From Bartonella rattimassiliensis 15908 (lineage in GTDB: Bacteria > Pseudomonadota > Alphaproteobacteria > Rhizobiales > Rhizobiaceae): 64,000 nt of DNA. Position 1 is the stretch's first letter. Every line of letters starts with the position of its first letter. Made by a program: the position numbers and the translations under genes. Below the pieces are notes generated by a model. It saw only the letters and a program-made list of their open reading frames with translations. It ran no database searches and was not told the origin of the DNA. The DNA lies in assembly GCF_000278215.1 (NCBI RefSeq), contig NZ_JH725065.1, forward strand, positions 32,182-96,181. Reading direction: 5' to 3'. Positions 30,583-40,734 of the stretch are shown here, in pieces.

Positions 30583-31638
30583 ATGTCTGGACTTCCCCCT
30601 TTAACAATACGTCTTTGTGGTCCACGTGGATTTTGTGCAGGGGTTGATCGTGCTATCCAGATTGTTCTCCTTGCATTAAAAAAATATGGTGTTCCCGTGT
30701 ACGTTCGTCATGAAATTGTGCACAACCGCTATGTAGTTGAGGGATTGCAGCAACGGGGAGCTATTTTTGTTGAAGAACTTGATGAGATTCCAGAAGAATA
30801 TCGCAATCAACCGGTTGTTTTTTCTGCCCATGGTGTACCCAAATCTGTATCAGAAGAGGCGCGACATTATAATTTATTTTATCTTGATGCAACATGTCCG
30901 TTAGTCTCGAAAGTTCACAAACAAGCGATACGTCATCAACGTCATGGTCGTCATGTTATATTGATTGGTCATGCTGGTCATCCTGAGGTTATAGGAACAA
31001 TGGGACAGCTTGAAGAAGGGGCTGTGACTCTCATTGAAACGATAGAAGATGCTTTACATTATCAACCAAGTGATCCAGATAAATTAGGATTTGTTACACA
31101 AACAACGCTTTCTGTTGAAGATACTGCAGGAATTCTCGATGTATTACAACGACGTTTTCCTACATTAGCAGCTCCAGCAGCTGAATCAATTTGCTATGCC
31201 ACTACGAATCGACAAGATGCCGTTAAGGCTGCAGCAAAAGGGAGTGATTTGTTTTTGATTGTTGGAGCACCAAATTCTTCTAATTCACGACGTTTAGTTG
31301 AAGTTGCTGAAAAGTCTGGGGCACGAAAAGCTATTTTAGTGCAGCGGGCTGATGAAATTAATTTTGAAAACCTAAAGGCTCTTTCTGTTGTTAGCCTTTC
31401 AGCAGGGGCTTCAGCTCCTGAAATTATTATTGATGAAATTATTTCAGCATTTCGTGAGCGTTATGATGTGACAATAGAATTAGCTGAAACAGTGGTGGAA
31501 ACGGAGAGATTTTTAGTGAGTCGCGAATTACGTGATGTTATTTTAACATCTCGAGATATGGCTTTTGTTAATGGTCAAGCAAATAATGCAAAAAATAACA
31601 ATCAAGATACAGACATGGCTAAAACGAAAGCAAAATAA
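30583..31638 (+). CDS. ispH: 4-hydroxy-3-methylbut-2-enyl diphosphate reductase
   Basis: Last step of the MEP pathway, yielding IPP and DMAPP, using a [4Fe-4S] cluster. The three cluster cysteines are in GPRGFCAGVDRA (Cys18), LDATCPLVSKVH (about 107) and SICYATTNRQDAV (about 203); the HEIVHNRYVV segment (about 44) and SAHGVPKSV (about 84) are intact. The start is at ATG 30583 with AGGATG-rich sequence before it. Its last base overlaps the first base of thrB (ATAATGG), suggesting coupling. Confidence 0.96.
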   Translation: MSGLPPLTIRLCGPRGFCAGVDRAIQIVLLALKKYGVPVYVRHEIVHNRYVVEGLQQRGAIFVEELDEIPEEYRNQPVVFSAHGVPKSVSEEARHYNLFYLDATCPLVSKVHKQAIRHQRHGRHVILIGHAGHPEVIGTMGQLEEGAVTLIETIEDALHYQPSDPDKLGFVTQTTLSVEDTAGILDVLQRRFPTLAAPAAESICYATTNRQDAVKAAAKGSDLFLIVGAPNSSNSRRLVEVAEKSGARKAILVQRADEINFENLKALSVVSLSAGASAPEIIIDEIISAFRERYDVTIELAETVVETERFLVSRELRDVILTSRDMAFVNGQANNAKNNNQDTDMAKTKAK

Positions 31639-32597
31639 TGGCCGTTTATACAGATATTCATCCAAATGATTTAAAAACGTTCTTAACACGTTATGCAATA
31701 GGTTCACTTTTGTCTTATCAAGGTATAGAGGAGGGGATTGAAAATACTAATTTTATGCTGGAGACAACTCAAGGGCGGTTTATCCTAACACTTTATGAAA
31801 AGCGTATTTCAAAAGATGATTTGCCTTTTTTTTATAGCTTGATGCAGCATTTAGGACAGCGTGGAATTCCTTGTCCTCAACCTGTTGTTCAAAATGATGG
31901 AATGATGATCAGCGAACTAGCAGGACGTCCTGCTGCTATTGTTACTTTTCTGGAAGGAAAATGGATTCGACAACCCGATATAGATCATTGTGGTGAAGTG
32001 GGGACGGGGTTAGCACAATTGCATCTAGCAGGACAGGATTTTATACTCAGTCGTAAAAATACTCTTTCTGTTATGGATTGGCAATTATTGTGGCAACATT
32101 GTCAGGCTAGAGAAGATGCATTGTTAAAGGAATTTGGACAAAAAATTGAATGGGAATTGGCTTTTTTACACGAGAATTGGCCGTTAAATTTACCAACAGG
32201 CATTATCCATGCGGATTTATTTAATGATAACGTCTTTTTTGTAAATCATCGTCTTTCTGGTATGATAGATTTCTATTTTGCTTGTAATGACTTTTGGGCT
32301 TATGATTTAGCAATCTGTTTAAATGCTTGGTGCTTTGAGTCTGATCATTCCTATAATCCTCTAAAAGCACGTAGGTTATTGGAAAATTATCAAAAAATAA
32401 GACCATTTTTACCTTTAGAATTAGATAAGATTATTTTATTGGCGCGTGGTGCGTCTTTACGTTTTTTACTGACACGTCTTTATGATTGGTTTAATACATC
32501 GTCTAATAGCTTTGTTATTAAGAAAGATCCATGGGAGTATTGGCACAAGCTTTGTTTTTTCAGTAATGTAAATTCGCTGAGTGAATTAGGTTTTTAA
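31638..32597 (+). CDS. thrB: homoserine kinase (ThrB, APH-like type II)
   Basis: Phosphorylates homoserine for threonine synthesis; ThrC is at 39337. This is the aminoglycoside-phosphotransferase-fold type used by many alphaproteobacteria, not the GHMP type. The catalytic loop is [13 protein letters not shown] (about residue 191-203) and the metal Asp is in [20 protein letters not shown] (about 209). N-terminal [13 protein letters not shown] is typical. 319 residues is normal. The ispH-thrB-rnhA order is a Rhizobiales cluster. Confidence 0.92.
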   Translation: MAVYTDIHPNDLKTFLTRYAIGSLLSYQGIEEGIENTNFMLETTQGRFILTLYEKRISKDDLPFFYSLMQHLGQRGIPCPQPVVQNDGMMISELAGRPAAIVTFLEGKWIRQPDIDHCGEVGTGLAQLHLAGQDFILSRKNTLSVMDWQLLWQHCQAREDALLKEFGQKIEWELAFLHENWPLNLPTGIIHADLFNDNVFFVNHRLSGMIDFYFACNDFWAYDLAICLNAWCFESDHSYNPLKARRLLENYQKIRPFLPLELDKIILLARGASLRFLLTRLYDWFNTSSNSFVIKKDPWEYWHKLCFFSNVNSLSELGF

Positions 32598-32602
32598 ATT
32601 TT

Positions 32603-33070
32603 ATGGCAAGTCAACAAAAAGTCGTTGAAATTTATACAGATGGTGCTTGCTCCGGCAATCCTGGAGTTGGAGGTTGGGGAGCAATTTTACTCTGGAACGG
32701 TCATGAACGAGAACTTTATGGTGGTAAAGTTCATACGACAAATAATCAAATGGAACTCATGGCGGCAATTTGTGCATTAAAGGCGCTTAAGGAGCCTTGT
32801 TTGGTCGATCTTTATACAGACTCAGTTTATGTACGTAATGGTATATCTAAGTGGATTGAATGTTGGAAAAGGAATAATTGGCGTACCGCCTCAAAAGGTC
32901 TTGTGAAAAATATAGAGTTATGGCAGGCTCTTGAGGAGGCTTGTTCTCTTCATACAGTTAGATGGCACTGGGTAAAAGGGCATGCGGGCCATCCAGAGAA
33001 TGAACGCGCTGATGCACTTGCTCGCAAAGCAATTACTCGATATCGCGAAAGTGGACATTTTCCAGAATAA
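32603..33070 (+). CDS. rnhA: ribonuclease HI
   Basis: Cleaves the RNA strand of RNA-DNA hybrids. The acid triad is present in [19 protein letters not shown] (Asp12), [16 protein letters not shown] (Glu50) and [13 protein letters not shown] (Asp73); the C-terminal [18 protein letters not shown] carries the fourth Asp. Size (155) is standard. Starts 6 bp after thrB. Confidence 0.96.
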   Translation: MASQQKVVEIYTDGACSGNPGVGGWGAILLWNGHERELYGGKVHTTNNQMELMAAICALKALKEPCLVDLYTDSVYVRNGISKWIECWKRNNWRTASKGLVKNIELWQALEEACSLHTVRWHWVKGHAGHPENERADALARKAITRYRESGHFPE

Positions 33071-33098
33071 TTACTGTTTGAGAGCTTTACTCTTTATA

Positions 33099-33977
33099 TT
33101 ACGGTGTTGCAAGAGAGGGGGACTGCGTATGGAATATGAATGTTCCACTTAAGGCGTAATCTTTAAAAGAAACTGTATAAAAAATTTTCTGGTTTATTTC
33201 TTCTGGTACGAAATAGAGTGGCGCACTAAAGAGTGTATATTCTGCGTTATCGATAACTTTTTTTGCTGCTCCAATTTGCATTTCTCCTCCATCTAAAAAA
33301 AGAGAGGAAGGAGTAGTTTTATTGCTATTTTGTATTTTTATAAGGAGGGTATTATTATTTTTTTCGGCGCTTATTTTTAGTGTATTCTGCATCATGTGAG
33401 GTAAAGAATCTTGAGCATTTTTTAAGAAGGAAGCGGGAAGATGCTTGTTTTTAAGAGCAGATGTTGAAAAATCAAAGTTAACAGTAAATGGAAGACAAAT
33501 TTCATTACATAATCCAAGCGTAAAAGCACCACTTAAATTTTTGCTTGAACCAGAAAGCTTGAAGGGTAATATCACTTTGTCTTTATATCCTAATGACCAA
33601 TCATTATTTGTTTCAAAAAGCTGTGGAGTAGGATAAAAAATTTCATAAGAAACCTGTTGGTTGAAATTAAAGAATGGTGCCATACCAGAATTACCAGGAT
33701 TACGCCAATAAGTTTTCCATCCTGGTTTAAGTACAATTTCAATAATGCCTTCTCTTATTCCAGAAAGAGAAGGTTCAGTAATCGCTAATCGAAGACGCCC
33801 ACCATCTGATTCATACCAAGATGTTGCAAAAAGCTGGAGTTTTTGTTTTGTTTGAGCATTTACAGGAATGTTAAGTAATTCTAAAACTATGAATGTTAAG
33901 CTTAAAGTAACTAAAAGCTTTTTATAAAAGAAAGTTGCGATATTTTGTAAATTTGTAAATATGTAACTTTTTTTCAT
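33099..33977 (-). CDS. periplasmic DsbD N-terminal-domain protein (disulfide/thiol interchange type)
   Basis: A 292-residue exported protein; residues 1-42 hold a hydrophobic signal region ending near NIPVNAQ. The mature part matches the DsbD alpha-like domain: GWKTYWRNPGNSGMAP (about 86), YPTPQLFETNNDWSLGY (about 115) and the Cys pair C157/C161 in GLCNEICLPF. No membrane or thioredoxin domain is fused, so it is a stand-alone partner rather than full DsbD. It is divergent from yqgE (53 bp), a pairing common in Rhizobiales. Confidence 0.8.
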   Translation of the reverse strand: MKKSYIFTNLQNIATFFYKKLLVTLSLTFIVLELLNIPVNAQTKQKLQLFATSWYESDGGRLRLAITEPSLSGIREGIIEIVLKPGWKTYWRNPGNSGMAPFFNFNQQVSYEIFYPTPQLFETNNDWSLGYKDKVILPFKLSGSSKNLSGAFTLGLCNEICLPFTVNFDFSTSALKNKHLPASFLKNAQDSLPHMMQNTLKISAEKNNNTLLIKIQNSNKTTPSSLFLDGGEMQIGAAKKVIDNAEYTLFSAPLYFVPEEINQKIFYTVSFKDYALSGTFIFHTQSPSLATP

Positions 33978-34030
33978 TGGAGTTTTATTTTCCTAGTGTA
34001 CTAAATGAACAAACTTTTATCATGTAAATT

Positions 34031-34633
34031 ATGGAGAATAACAGATTAATGAAGCAGTGTAATGGCTTTTTAGGCGGACAATTACTCATAGCAATGCCTG
34101 GGATGAATGACAAACGCTTTATTCGTTCTGTTATTTATATTTGCGCGCATTCCGATGCAGGTGCGATGGGCATTATTCTCAATCAATTACACCATATTGA
34201 TTTTCCAGAGCTTTTATTTCACCTTGGGGTAATAGATAGTGGCAAAAAAAAATATCTTCCTGAACCAATCAAAAAGTTTCCAGTTCGCTATGGTGGTCCT
34301 GTTGATCCGTCACGTGGTTTTGTCCTTCATTCAGATGATTATGCTTGTGAAGAAACTGTTTTTATTGCAGATAAGGTCTGTTTTACTGCGACAATTGATA
34401 TATTAAAAGCGATCAGTTGTGAACAAGGTCCACAGCATGCACTGGTAGCATTAGGCTATGCTGGGTGGAAAGCAGGACAACTTGAGGCTGAAATTTCTAA
34501 AAATGGTTGGCTAATCAGTTCTACAACACCTTGTTTTCTTTTTGAAAGTGATTTGAGTTGCAAGTATGATGAAAGCTTAACACGCATGGGGATCAATCCA
34601 ATCTACCTTGCTTCTGAAATGGGACATGCGTAA
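34031..34633 (+). CDS. YqgE/AlgH family protein (UPF0301)
   Basis: A 200-residue member of the YqgE/AlgH family, a widespread alpha/beta protein of uncertain role (named from an alginate regulator in Pseudomonas). Signatures include [20 protein letters not shown] (about 16-35), [24 protein letters not shown] (about 94) and the C-terminal [20 protein letters not shown] (about 142). An alternative start lies at ATG 34049, six codons in. No signal peptide. Confidence 0.88.
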   Translation: MENNRLMKQCNGFLGGQLLIAMPGMNDKRFIRSVIYICAHSDAGAMGIILNQLHHIDFPELLFHLGVIDSGKKKYLPEPIKKFPVRYGGPVDPSRGFVLHSDDYACEETVFIADKVCFTATIDILKAISCEQGPQHALVALGYAGWKAGQLEAEISKNGWLISSTTPCFLFESDLSCKYDESLTRMGINPIYLASEMGHA

Positions 34634-34681
34634 AGTCCTATTGTTTTCTAAGCTTTTTAATTTTATACGTTATTCCATCTC

Positions 34682-37567
34682 TTACGTTTTTATTTTATAG
34701 GGGAAATGGCTCTGAACAAGAGTAATTAATTCTTCTATGGCAATTGGTTTAGTTACAAGTGTGCTTTGAACATATTTGCAGCCTTCTTGACGAAGGAAGA
34801 TTGCTTCTTTTTCATTTTCAACACCCTCTGCGATAATCTGCAAGTTAAGATCTATTGCCATATTAATGATAGATTTTAGAACCAGCCTTTTCTTGAGAGA
34901 GTCGATTGAGATAAGTGAACGATCGAGTTTAACCATATCAAATGGATAACGCACAAGATAAGTCAGTGAAGAATAACCTGTTCCAAAATTATCGAGTGCA
35001 AGGTTCATTCCAAGTATTTTAACTTGTTCAAGAAAGTGCGCTGATTGTTCAGGATTTTTTCTTAAAACAAATTCAGATATTTCAATCATCAAGCGCCCTT
35101 TATGAAGTGGATGGCGCAGCAAAGTAGCACGTAATTGACTGATAAAACGAGAATGAATCATTTCTGGGCTTGGTAAATTAATTGAAATAAAGAAAGAATG
35201 GTGAGAGAATTTTTCTTCTACATTTATAAGATCGATAATGGCATTATCGATGATAAATTGTGACAAATCCATAACAATTTGTTCATTTTCTATGATCTTT
35301 ATGAAATCAGAAACATTTAAATTTCCATAAGTTGGATGATGCCATTCTATAATTGTTTCAAAACCAATAATATGTCCATCTGATAAATTAAGAATAGGAT
35401 GGTAAAGGATTTTCATCTCATTACGTTTTATGGCATAATGGATATCTTTTTCTAAAGTATTATGTTCTAGACCCAAAGTACGAAAATTAGGACGAAAAGG
35501 TTCAATATGGTTTCCCCCCATTTGTTTCGCACGAATCATTGCTAATTCACTATCATTAAAAATATCTTTAGCAGTTGATCGATTTTCACTCCATGTAACC
35601 AATCCAATAGAAGTTGAAAGGATTATTTTGTTTTCTGAAAGTGAAATAGGAGCTGAAATTGTTTTATGCAAATGATCTGCAAATGCTGCAATCTTTTCTG
35701 GTTCAGTTTCACTGAGTAAAATAATTGCAAAGCGGTCTGCTGAAAGACGTGATAAGGTATCTTGAAAGTTAATGAGGCGATTTAAACGACGTGCTATTAT
35801 AAGAAGTACAGTATCTCCGACAGCTATACCTAATTTGCGATTAATTTGGCGAAAATTATCAAAATCAATCATAAAGACGGTTGGTCTAATTTTGATATTT
35901 GCTTTAGCCAAATAGGTATAATTTTGTAGTCTATCAAAGAAAATTTGTTGATTAGGAAGGCCAGTTAAGCTGTCATGGATTGCATCATGCAATAAACGTT
36001 CTTCGGACTTTTTATGATTTGTAATATTGACAATGGTTCCAATGACACGTGTAATTTTTCCATCTTTTTGCATAGCTGGACGAGCGCGAAGAGAAAACCA
36101 ATGATAATATCCCCCTCCAGACGAAAGCCGAAAAATTTGATCAATACGTCCTTTTTTATTTTTAAGAATGATATCCAATATGGCTTGAAAGCGTTCACGA
36201 TCGTCATGGTGTAAGGCTGAAATCCAGTTGCACATAGGTCCATTGAGGTTATGAATTTCAGTACCAAAAAGAGTTGCCATGTCTGGATGTACTACAACGC
36301 GGTCACGCTCAATATTCCAATCCCAAATAATATTTCCAGCTCCCTTTGCTGCAAGTACTTGTTGTTCAAGGTCGGAAAATATTCCTTCATGGAAAGCGTC
36401 ATTAGAAAAAGTTTGTTGTAAGACAGTAAAGCTGATGAGAAGAACAATGAGTACTAATCCCCCTGCTAATGCTGGTTGGATAATATCGTTATTTAAATAT
36501 CCTTCTATGCAGGCATAGGCTCCAACGCACCAAAAGCTAATGAGCAACCAAGTCGGAATAAGCATAATTGCGCGGTCATAGCTTTTGATTGAGAAGTAGA
36601 TGATTAACATTATACCAAGCACAGCGGTAAGGCCAAAAGACAAACGCGCAATTCCAGCCGCTCTGATTGGATCATAAATAGCAAAGGCTCCTAGACTGCA
36701 AAAGGCAGCGATCCAAGCGATAGCACCATAACTAAAATGATAATGCCAGCGGTTAAGATTGAGATAGGTGAAAAGAAAAATAAAGAGTGTTGCAGCAAGT
36801 GCTACTTCTGTACCAGCACGCCAGATTGGTTGTGTTGTGAGCGTAACTGCAAAGAATTTATTTAGAAAGTTAAAGTCAATACCAATATAAAAAAGCACTG
36901 CCCAAGCGACAGCAGCTGTTGCAGGAAACAGGCCTGTTCCACGGACGACGAAGAGAACAGTTAATAAAAGTGCTAAGAGACCTGCTATCCCAAGAAGAAT
37001 ACCATGATAAAGCGTATAAGAATTAATAGCATCCTTATAAGCTTCAGGTTGCCATAAATAGATTTGCGGTAGATTTGCAGAGTTAAGTTCGGCTACAAAT
37101 GTAACAACAGCACCAGGGTTAAGGGTAATACGAAAGATATCAGAGTTTGCACTAGGTTTTCGATCGAGAGAAAAGCCTTCGCTTGGCGTTATGGATTGAA
37201 TCCTTGCTGATCCAAGGTCTGGCCAAAAAAGTCCAGAATGCGCCATACGGTAATGGGGGGCGACGATAAGACGATCGATCTGTTCATTTGTCGGATTTGC
37301 AAGAGAAAAAACGGCCCAATTTCCGGAAAAATTTTCACTTTTCGCCTGCACTTCAATACGCCATACAATACCATCTGGCCCTGGTGCTGTACTTGTTTGA
37401 AAAATAGAATTTTTTGTATAGTGAATTTCAATTGCTTTTGAGAGATCAAGAGCAGCATCCTGAGAAGAAATTTTAACTGGCTCGATTGCTTGTGCTGATG
37501 TAAGATGGGCAAAAGAACTAACGATTACAATGAAAATGATGTTAAATATTTTACGCAGACTCTTCAC
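34682..37567 (-). CDS. membrane GGDEF/EAL protein with degenerate active sites
   Basis: A 961-residue multi-domain cyclic-di-GMP-type protein. Order: signal peptide (1-28), periplasmic sensor-like region (29-190), about seven transmembrane helices (190-390), PAS-like domain (400-530), GGDEF domain (535-700), EAL domain (705-955). The GGDEF signature is SADRF (about residue 607), so cyclase activity is unlikely. The EAL signature is ETI (GFETIIEW, about 736); its Asn, Glu, Lys and Gln ligands look present (SINLPSPEMI, MIEISEF, MVKLDRSL, KYVQST), but the second Asp of the DDFGTGY motif is Asn (LDNFGTGYSS, about 857). It may be a c-di-GMP-binding sensor rather than an enzyme. Confidence 0.85.
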   Translation of the reverse strand: MKSLRKIFNIIFIVIVSSFAHLTSAQAIEPVKISSQDAALDLSKAIEIHYTKNSIFQTSTAPGPDGIVWRIEVQAKSENFSGNWAVFSLANPTNEQIDRLIVAPHYRMAHSGLFWPDLGSARIQSITPSEGFSLDRKPSANSDIFRITLNPGAVVTFVAELNSANLPQIYLWQPEAYKDAINSYTLYHGILLGIAGLLALLLTVLFVVRGTGLFPATAAVAWAVLFYIGIDFNFLNKFFAVTLTTQPIWRAGTEVALAATLFIFLFTYLNLNRWHYHFSYGAIAWIAAFCSLGAFAIYDPIRAAGIARLSFGLTAVLGIMLIIYFSIKSYDRAIMLIPTWLLISFWCVGAYACIEGYLNNDIIQPALAGGLVLIVLLISFTVLQQTFSNDAFHEGIFSDLEQQVLAAKGAGNIIWDWNIERDRVVVHPDMATLFGTEIHNLNGPMCNWISALHHDDRERFQAILDIILKNKKGRIDQIFRLSSGGGYYHWFSLRARPAMQKDGKITRVIGTIVNITNHKKSEERLLHDAIHDSLTGLPNQQIFFDRLQNYTYLAKANIKIRPTVFMIDFDNFRQINRKLGIAVGDTVLLIIARRLNRLINFQDTLSRLSADRFAIILLSETEPEKIAAFADHLHKTISAPISLSENKIILSTSIGLVTWSENRSTAKDIFNDSELAMIRAKQMGGNHIEPFRPNFRTLGLEHNTLEKDIHYAIKRNEMKILYHPILNLSDGHIIGFETIIEWHHPTYGNLNVSDFIKIIENEQIVMDLSQFIIDNAIIDLINVEEKFSHHSFFISINLPSPEMIHSRFISQLRATLLRHPLHKGRLMIEISEFVLRKNPEQSAHFLEQVKILGMNLALDNFGTGYSSLTYLVRYPFDMVKLDRSLISIDSLKKRLVLKSIINMAIDLNLQIIAEGVENEKEAIFLRQEGCKYVQSTLVTKPIAIEELITLVQSHFPYKIKT

Positions 37568-37977
37568 AATGTCCCACTCTCAATATTTTAAGATGTTGAA
37601 TTTTTATTTATATTTTTGAGAAAAAACGTCTACCTTTTATAATTTATTTACATGAGAAATCGTTATCACTTTTTCTTAAGTTATATAATTTTATATACAA
37701 TTAAACTATCTATCCATTTTCTTCAATAAAACTTAAAGCGGATGGAGTTTTATATTTTAAAAGAATAAAGTTAAACCATGAACTTCCAGATTTCACAGAT
37801 ACACCTTTACCGATTAGAATCTTTATCACATGACGTATGAATTGGGTAGTTTTGTACGTCTCTTTGCCCAATATTTCCAAAACTTATTTAATGAGGAGAA
37901 CTTTTGTGGCAAATTTTATGATAAAATGTGTGCATATTATTGTGATTATTGTTATGCTTTTTTGAAAAGAAGTTTTT
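37568..37977. other. 410-bp gap before the M16 peptidase
   Basis: No standard gene. It contains the short GTG frame at 37906-37965 and a short out-of-frame ORF that I do not support. Confidence 0.4.
37906..37965 (+). CDS. possible 19-aa membrane peptide
   Basis: A GTG at 37906 lies 7 bp after GAGGAG and begins a 19-codon hydrophobic peptide (ANFMIKCVHIIVIIVMLF) ending in TGA. The strong ribosome site is the only positive sign; it converges on the 3' end of the M16 peptidase gene. Confidence 0.2.
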   Translation: MANFMIKCVHIIVIIVMLF

Positions 37978-39252
37978 TTACTTTAGCTTGTATGAAAGAT
38001 TTGACGTTAAATCATCAAAATGCATAAGGGGTCCTACAGGTCCGACAGCAGTTAGTGTTGGAGTGGCATTTGTAAAAAGACGATGTGCTAAATCAGTTAA
38101 TCTTGTAGGAGTGATAAGATTGAGGCGCTCAATTGTTTCTGACATTGGGATTGGTCGACCGTAAAGAAGTATTTGGCGAGCAATGAGATGTGCTTGGCTA
38201 GAGGGATTTTCTTGTGACATTATTAGATTAGCACGATATTGTGTTTGTGCTCGTTGAAGTTCATTGATATGAATATTTTTGCTGATCTTGGAAAGTTCAT
38301 CAAGAATCACAGGAAGAAGCTCTTTGAGCCCTTCTTGTCCAGTGGCTGCATGAACACCAAAAAGCCCAGTATCTGAAAATCCCCAATGAAAAGCATAAAT
38401 AGAATAGCATAATCCACGTTTCTCTCTTATTTCTTGAAAAAGACGTGAAGACATACCACCACCAAGAATAATTGAAAGAATTTGGGCCGCATAAAAATCA
38501 CGTGCGTGATAAGCGCGCCCTTCAAACCCTAGAACAACTTGTGTATCCATTAAATCGCGATATTCACGAAAATCTCCGCCGACATAATTTGCAAGATTAG
38601 TAAGAGGTGCGGCTGCATGGGAGCGAAAAGCACCAAGACGACTTTCAATTTCTTGCAGAAAACTTTCGTGCTTTACGGCTCCTGCTGCAACGACAATCAT
38701 ACGATCTGCACTATATTGTTTATTAATGAAATCATGGAGATCAGCAGATGTAAATGATTGAATAGTTTCAGCTGTTCCTAAAATAGAGCGGCCAAGGGAT
38801 TGATGACGAAAGGCTGTTTCTGTAAAGTAATCAAAAACAATATCATCAGGTGTGTCATGGGCGGCGCCAATTTCTTGAAAAATTACTTGTTTTTCTCGTT
38901 CGAGTTCATCTTCGTCAAATTTTGAATACATTAAAATATCGGCTAAAATGTCGATAGCAAGCGGGATATCATTTTTAAGGACACGTGCAAAGTAAGCTGT
39001 TGTTTCGATACTGGTTGTAGCATTGATTTCACCGCCAACATTTTCAATATCGCTTGCAATTTGAAAAGCGGTACGGTTTTCTGTACCTTTAAAAGCCATA
39101 TGCTCAAGCAGATGGGCAATACCATGCTGTGTGGAGGTTTCATTGCGTGAACCCACTTTAACCCATATTCCGAGCGCGACACTATCAATCTGTTGCATTG
39201 TATGCGTAGCGATAGTCAAACCATTACTAAGGCGACAGATATCTACATCCAT
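37978..39252 (-). CDS. M16 family zinc peptidase (mitochondrial-processing-peptidase type)
   Basis: A 424-residue M16B peptidase with the inverted zinc motif HLLEH at 47-51 (GIAHLLEHMAFKGTENR) and the downstream Glu in the ETTAYFARVL region. The C-terminal half (GLCYSIYAFHWGFSDTGLFG, about 282; inactive-subdomain-like) is complete. Such proteins are relatives of mitochondrial MPP beta and of PqqF/YmxG. It lies 84 bp downstream of thrC on the same strand, the standard thrC-M16 order in Rhizobiales. Confidence 0.93.
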   Translation of the reverse strand: MDVDICRLSNGLTIATHTMQQIDSVALGIWVKVGSRNETSTQHGIAHLLEHMAFKGTENRTAFQIASDIENVGGEINATTSIETTAYFARVLKNDIPLAIDILADILMYSKFDEDELEREKQVIFQEIGAAHDTPDDIVFDYFTETAFRHQSLGRSILGTAETIQSFTSADLHDFINKQYSADRMIVVAAGAVKHESFLQEIESRLGAFRSHAAAPLTNLANYVGGDFREYRDLMDTQVVLGFEGRAYHARDFYAAQILSIILGGGMSSRLFQEIREKRGLCYSIYAFHWGFSDTGLFGVHAATGQEGLKELLPVILDELSKISKNIHINELQRAQTQYRANLIMSQENPSSQAHLIARQILLYGRPIPMSETIERLNLITPTRLTDLAHRLFTNATPTLTAVGPVGPLMHFDDLTSNLSYKLK

Positions 39253-39336
39253 GTATTTACAACTCCATTAAAAAAGCTCAATACCTCATTGTTAAGGGCA
39301 TTAGAATATTCTTGATTTAAATTAATGCAGCTAACT

Positions 39337-40734
39337 TTAATAAGATGCACGCGATTTTAAAGAAATGTAATCTTTTACTATTTCTTCATTATTAGCAAGA
39401 TCTATGAAGTGTTCTTCATCTTCCATTATATTATTGAGATGAGATGGCCATGGGGTATGAAGTTCACAAGCACTTTTGAAAGTATCAGGAAATTTAGCAG
39501 GATGAGCCGTAGCAAGGATGATCATTGGAATATGCGGTTTTTTGTTTTCACGCGCTACTTTAAGGGCAACAGCTGTATGTGGATCTGCAAGATAGCCACT
39601 TTCTTTATAGACCCTATTAAGAGTTTGTGCTGTTTCATCTATGTTGCTTTTCCCAGCGGAAAATAGGGAACGAATATTTTTGAGTTGCTTTTCATCAAGA
39701 GTAAAGGAACCAGTTTTTTTCAAGCTTTCCATTGCATTGCGAATCCACATTGGATCACGATTGCTACTTTCAAAGAGTAAACGTTCAAAATTAGAAGAAA
39801 CTTGAATATCCATAGAGGGTGATGTTGTATGAACTATTGGTTGTATTTTGTAAATACCGCTGGCCAATGTACGTTCAAGGATGTCATTATCATTGGTTGC
39901 AATGACTAGTTGAGCAATAGGTAATCCCATACGAGCTGCGACATACCCTGCAAAGATATCACCGAAATTTCCGGTTGGAACAGTAAAGGAAACAGCTCTA
40001 TCAGGAGCACCTAAGGAAAGTGCGGATGAAAAATAGTAAACAATTTGCGCCATGATACGAGCCCAATTTATAGAATTAACACCTGAAAGCGCTCTTTTTT
40101 CACGAAAATTATGATCATTAAACATTGCTTTGACAAGAGCTTGGCAATCATCAAAATTTCCTTCAATAGCAATGGCATGAACATTTGTATTTTGATTGGT
40201 TGTCATTTGCCGTTGTTGAATAGGGGAGACACGTCCTTTAGGAAATAAAATAAAAATATCTGCATGTTCTTTTCCAGCAAAAGCTTGTATTGCAGCCCCC
40301 CCTGTATCACCTGATGTTGCAGCAATAATCGTTGCACGCCTATTTTTTTTAGTCAAAATATAATCCATCAATTGAGAAAGAAACTGCATTGCAACATCTT
40401 TAAAAGCTAAAGTAGGTCCGTGAAAGAGTTCAAGGATGAATTCATTTGCTTCAGTTTGTCGTAATGGACAGATCGCTGGATGATGAAAGGTTGTATAAGA
40501 TTCATCGATCATATTTTCAAAAACTGTATACTCGATCTCATTATTCACAAAGGGCCAAAGAATAGTTTTGGCAATTGTTATATAGGACTGACCACGAAGC
40601 GCTCGTAACGCATCAAATGATAGCTGAGGAAATTTATCTGGAAGATAAAGTCCACCATCACTCGCCAACCCTGTCATGACAGTTTCCGTAAAGCTTAAAG
40701 CAGGAGATTCACCTCTCGTGCTGATATATTTCAT
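39337..40734 (-). CDS. thrC: threonine synthase
   Basis: PLP enzyme converting O-phosphohomoserine to threonine. The Schiff-base lysine is K112 in ELFHGPTLAFKDVAMQFL, and the phosphate-binding TSGDTGGAAIQAF segment is at about 144. N-terminal STRGESPALSFTETVMTGLA and the PTGNFGDIFAGYVA motif (about 245) are typical of the long bacterial/fungal form (465 residues). Pathway partner of ThrB (31638). Confidence 0.95.
   Translation of the reverse strand: MKYISTRGESPALSFTETVMTGLASDGGLYLPDKFPQLSFDALRALRGQSYITIAKTILWPFVNNEIEYTVFENMIDESYTTFHHPAICPLRQTEANEFILELFHGPTLAFKDVAMQFLSQLMDYILTKKNRRATIIAATSGDTGGAAIQAFAGKEHADIFILFPKGRVSPIQQRQMTTNQNTNVHAIAIEGNFDDCQALVKAMFNDHNFREKRALSGVNSINWARIMAQIVYYFSSALSLGAPDRAVSFTVPTGNFGDIFAGYVAARMGLPIAQLVIATNDNDILERTLASGIYKIQPIVHTTSPSMDIQVSSNFERLLFESSNRDPMWIRNAMESLKKTGSFTLDEKQLKNIRSLFSAGKSNIDETAQTLNRVYKESGYLADPHTAVALKVARENKKPHIPMIILATAHPAKFPDTFKSACELHTPWPSHLNNIMEDEEHFIDLANNEEIVKDYISLKSRASY

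Noticed and set aside
30426..30647. 73-codon frame overlapping the start of ispH
   Set aside because: Runs into ispH in another frame and shows no CoxF-like or other motif.
37830..38027. 65-codon frame running into the M16 peptidase antisense
   Set aside because: Second half is a shadow of the peptidase gene; no motif.
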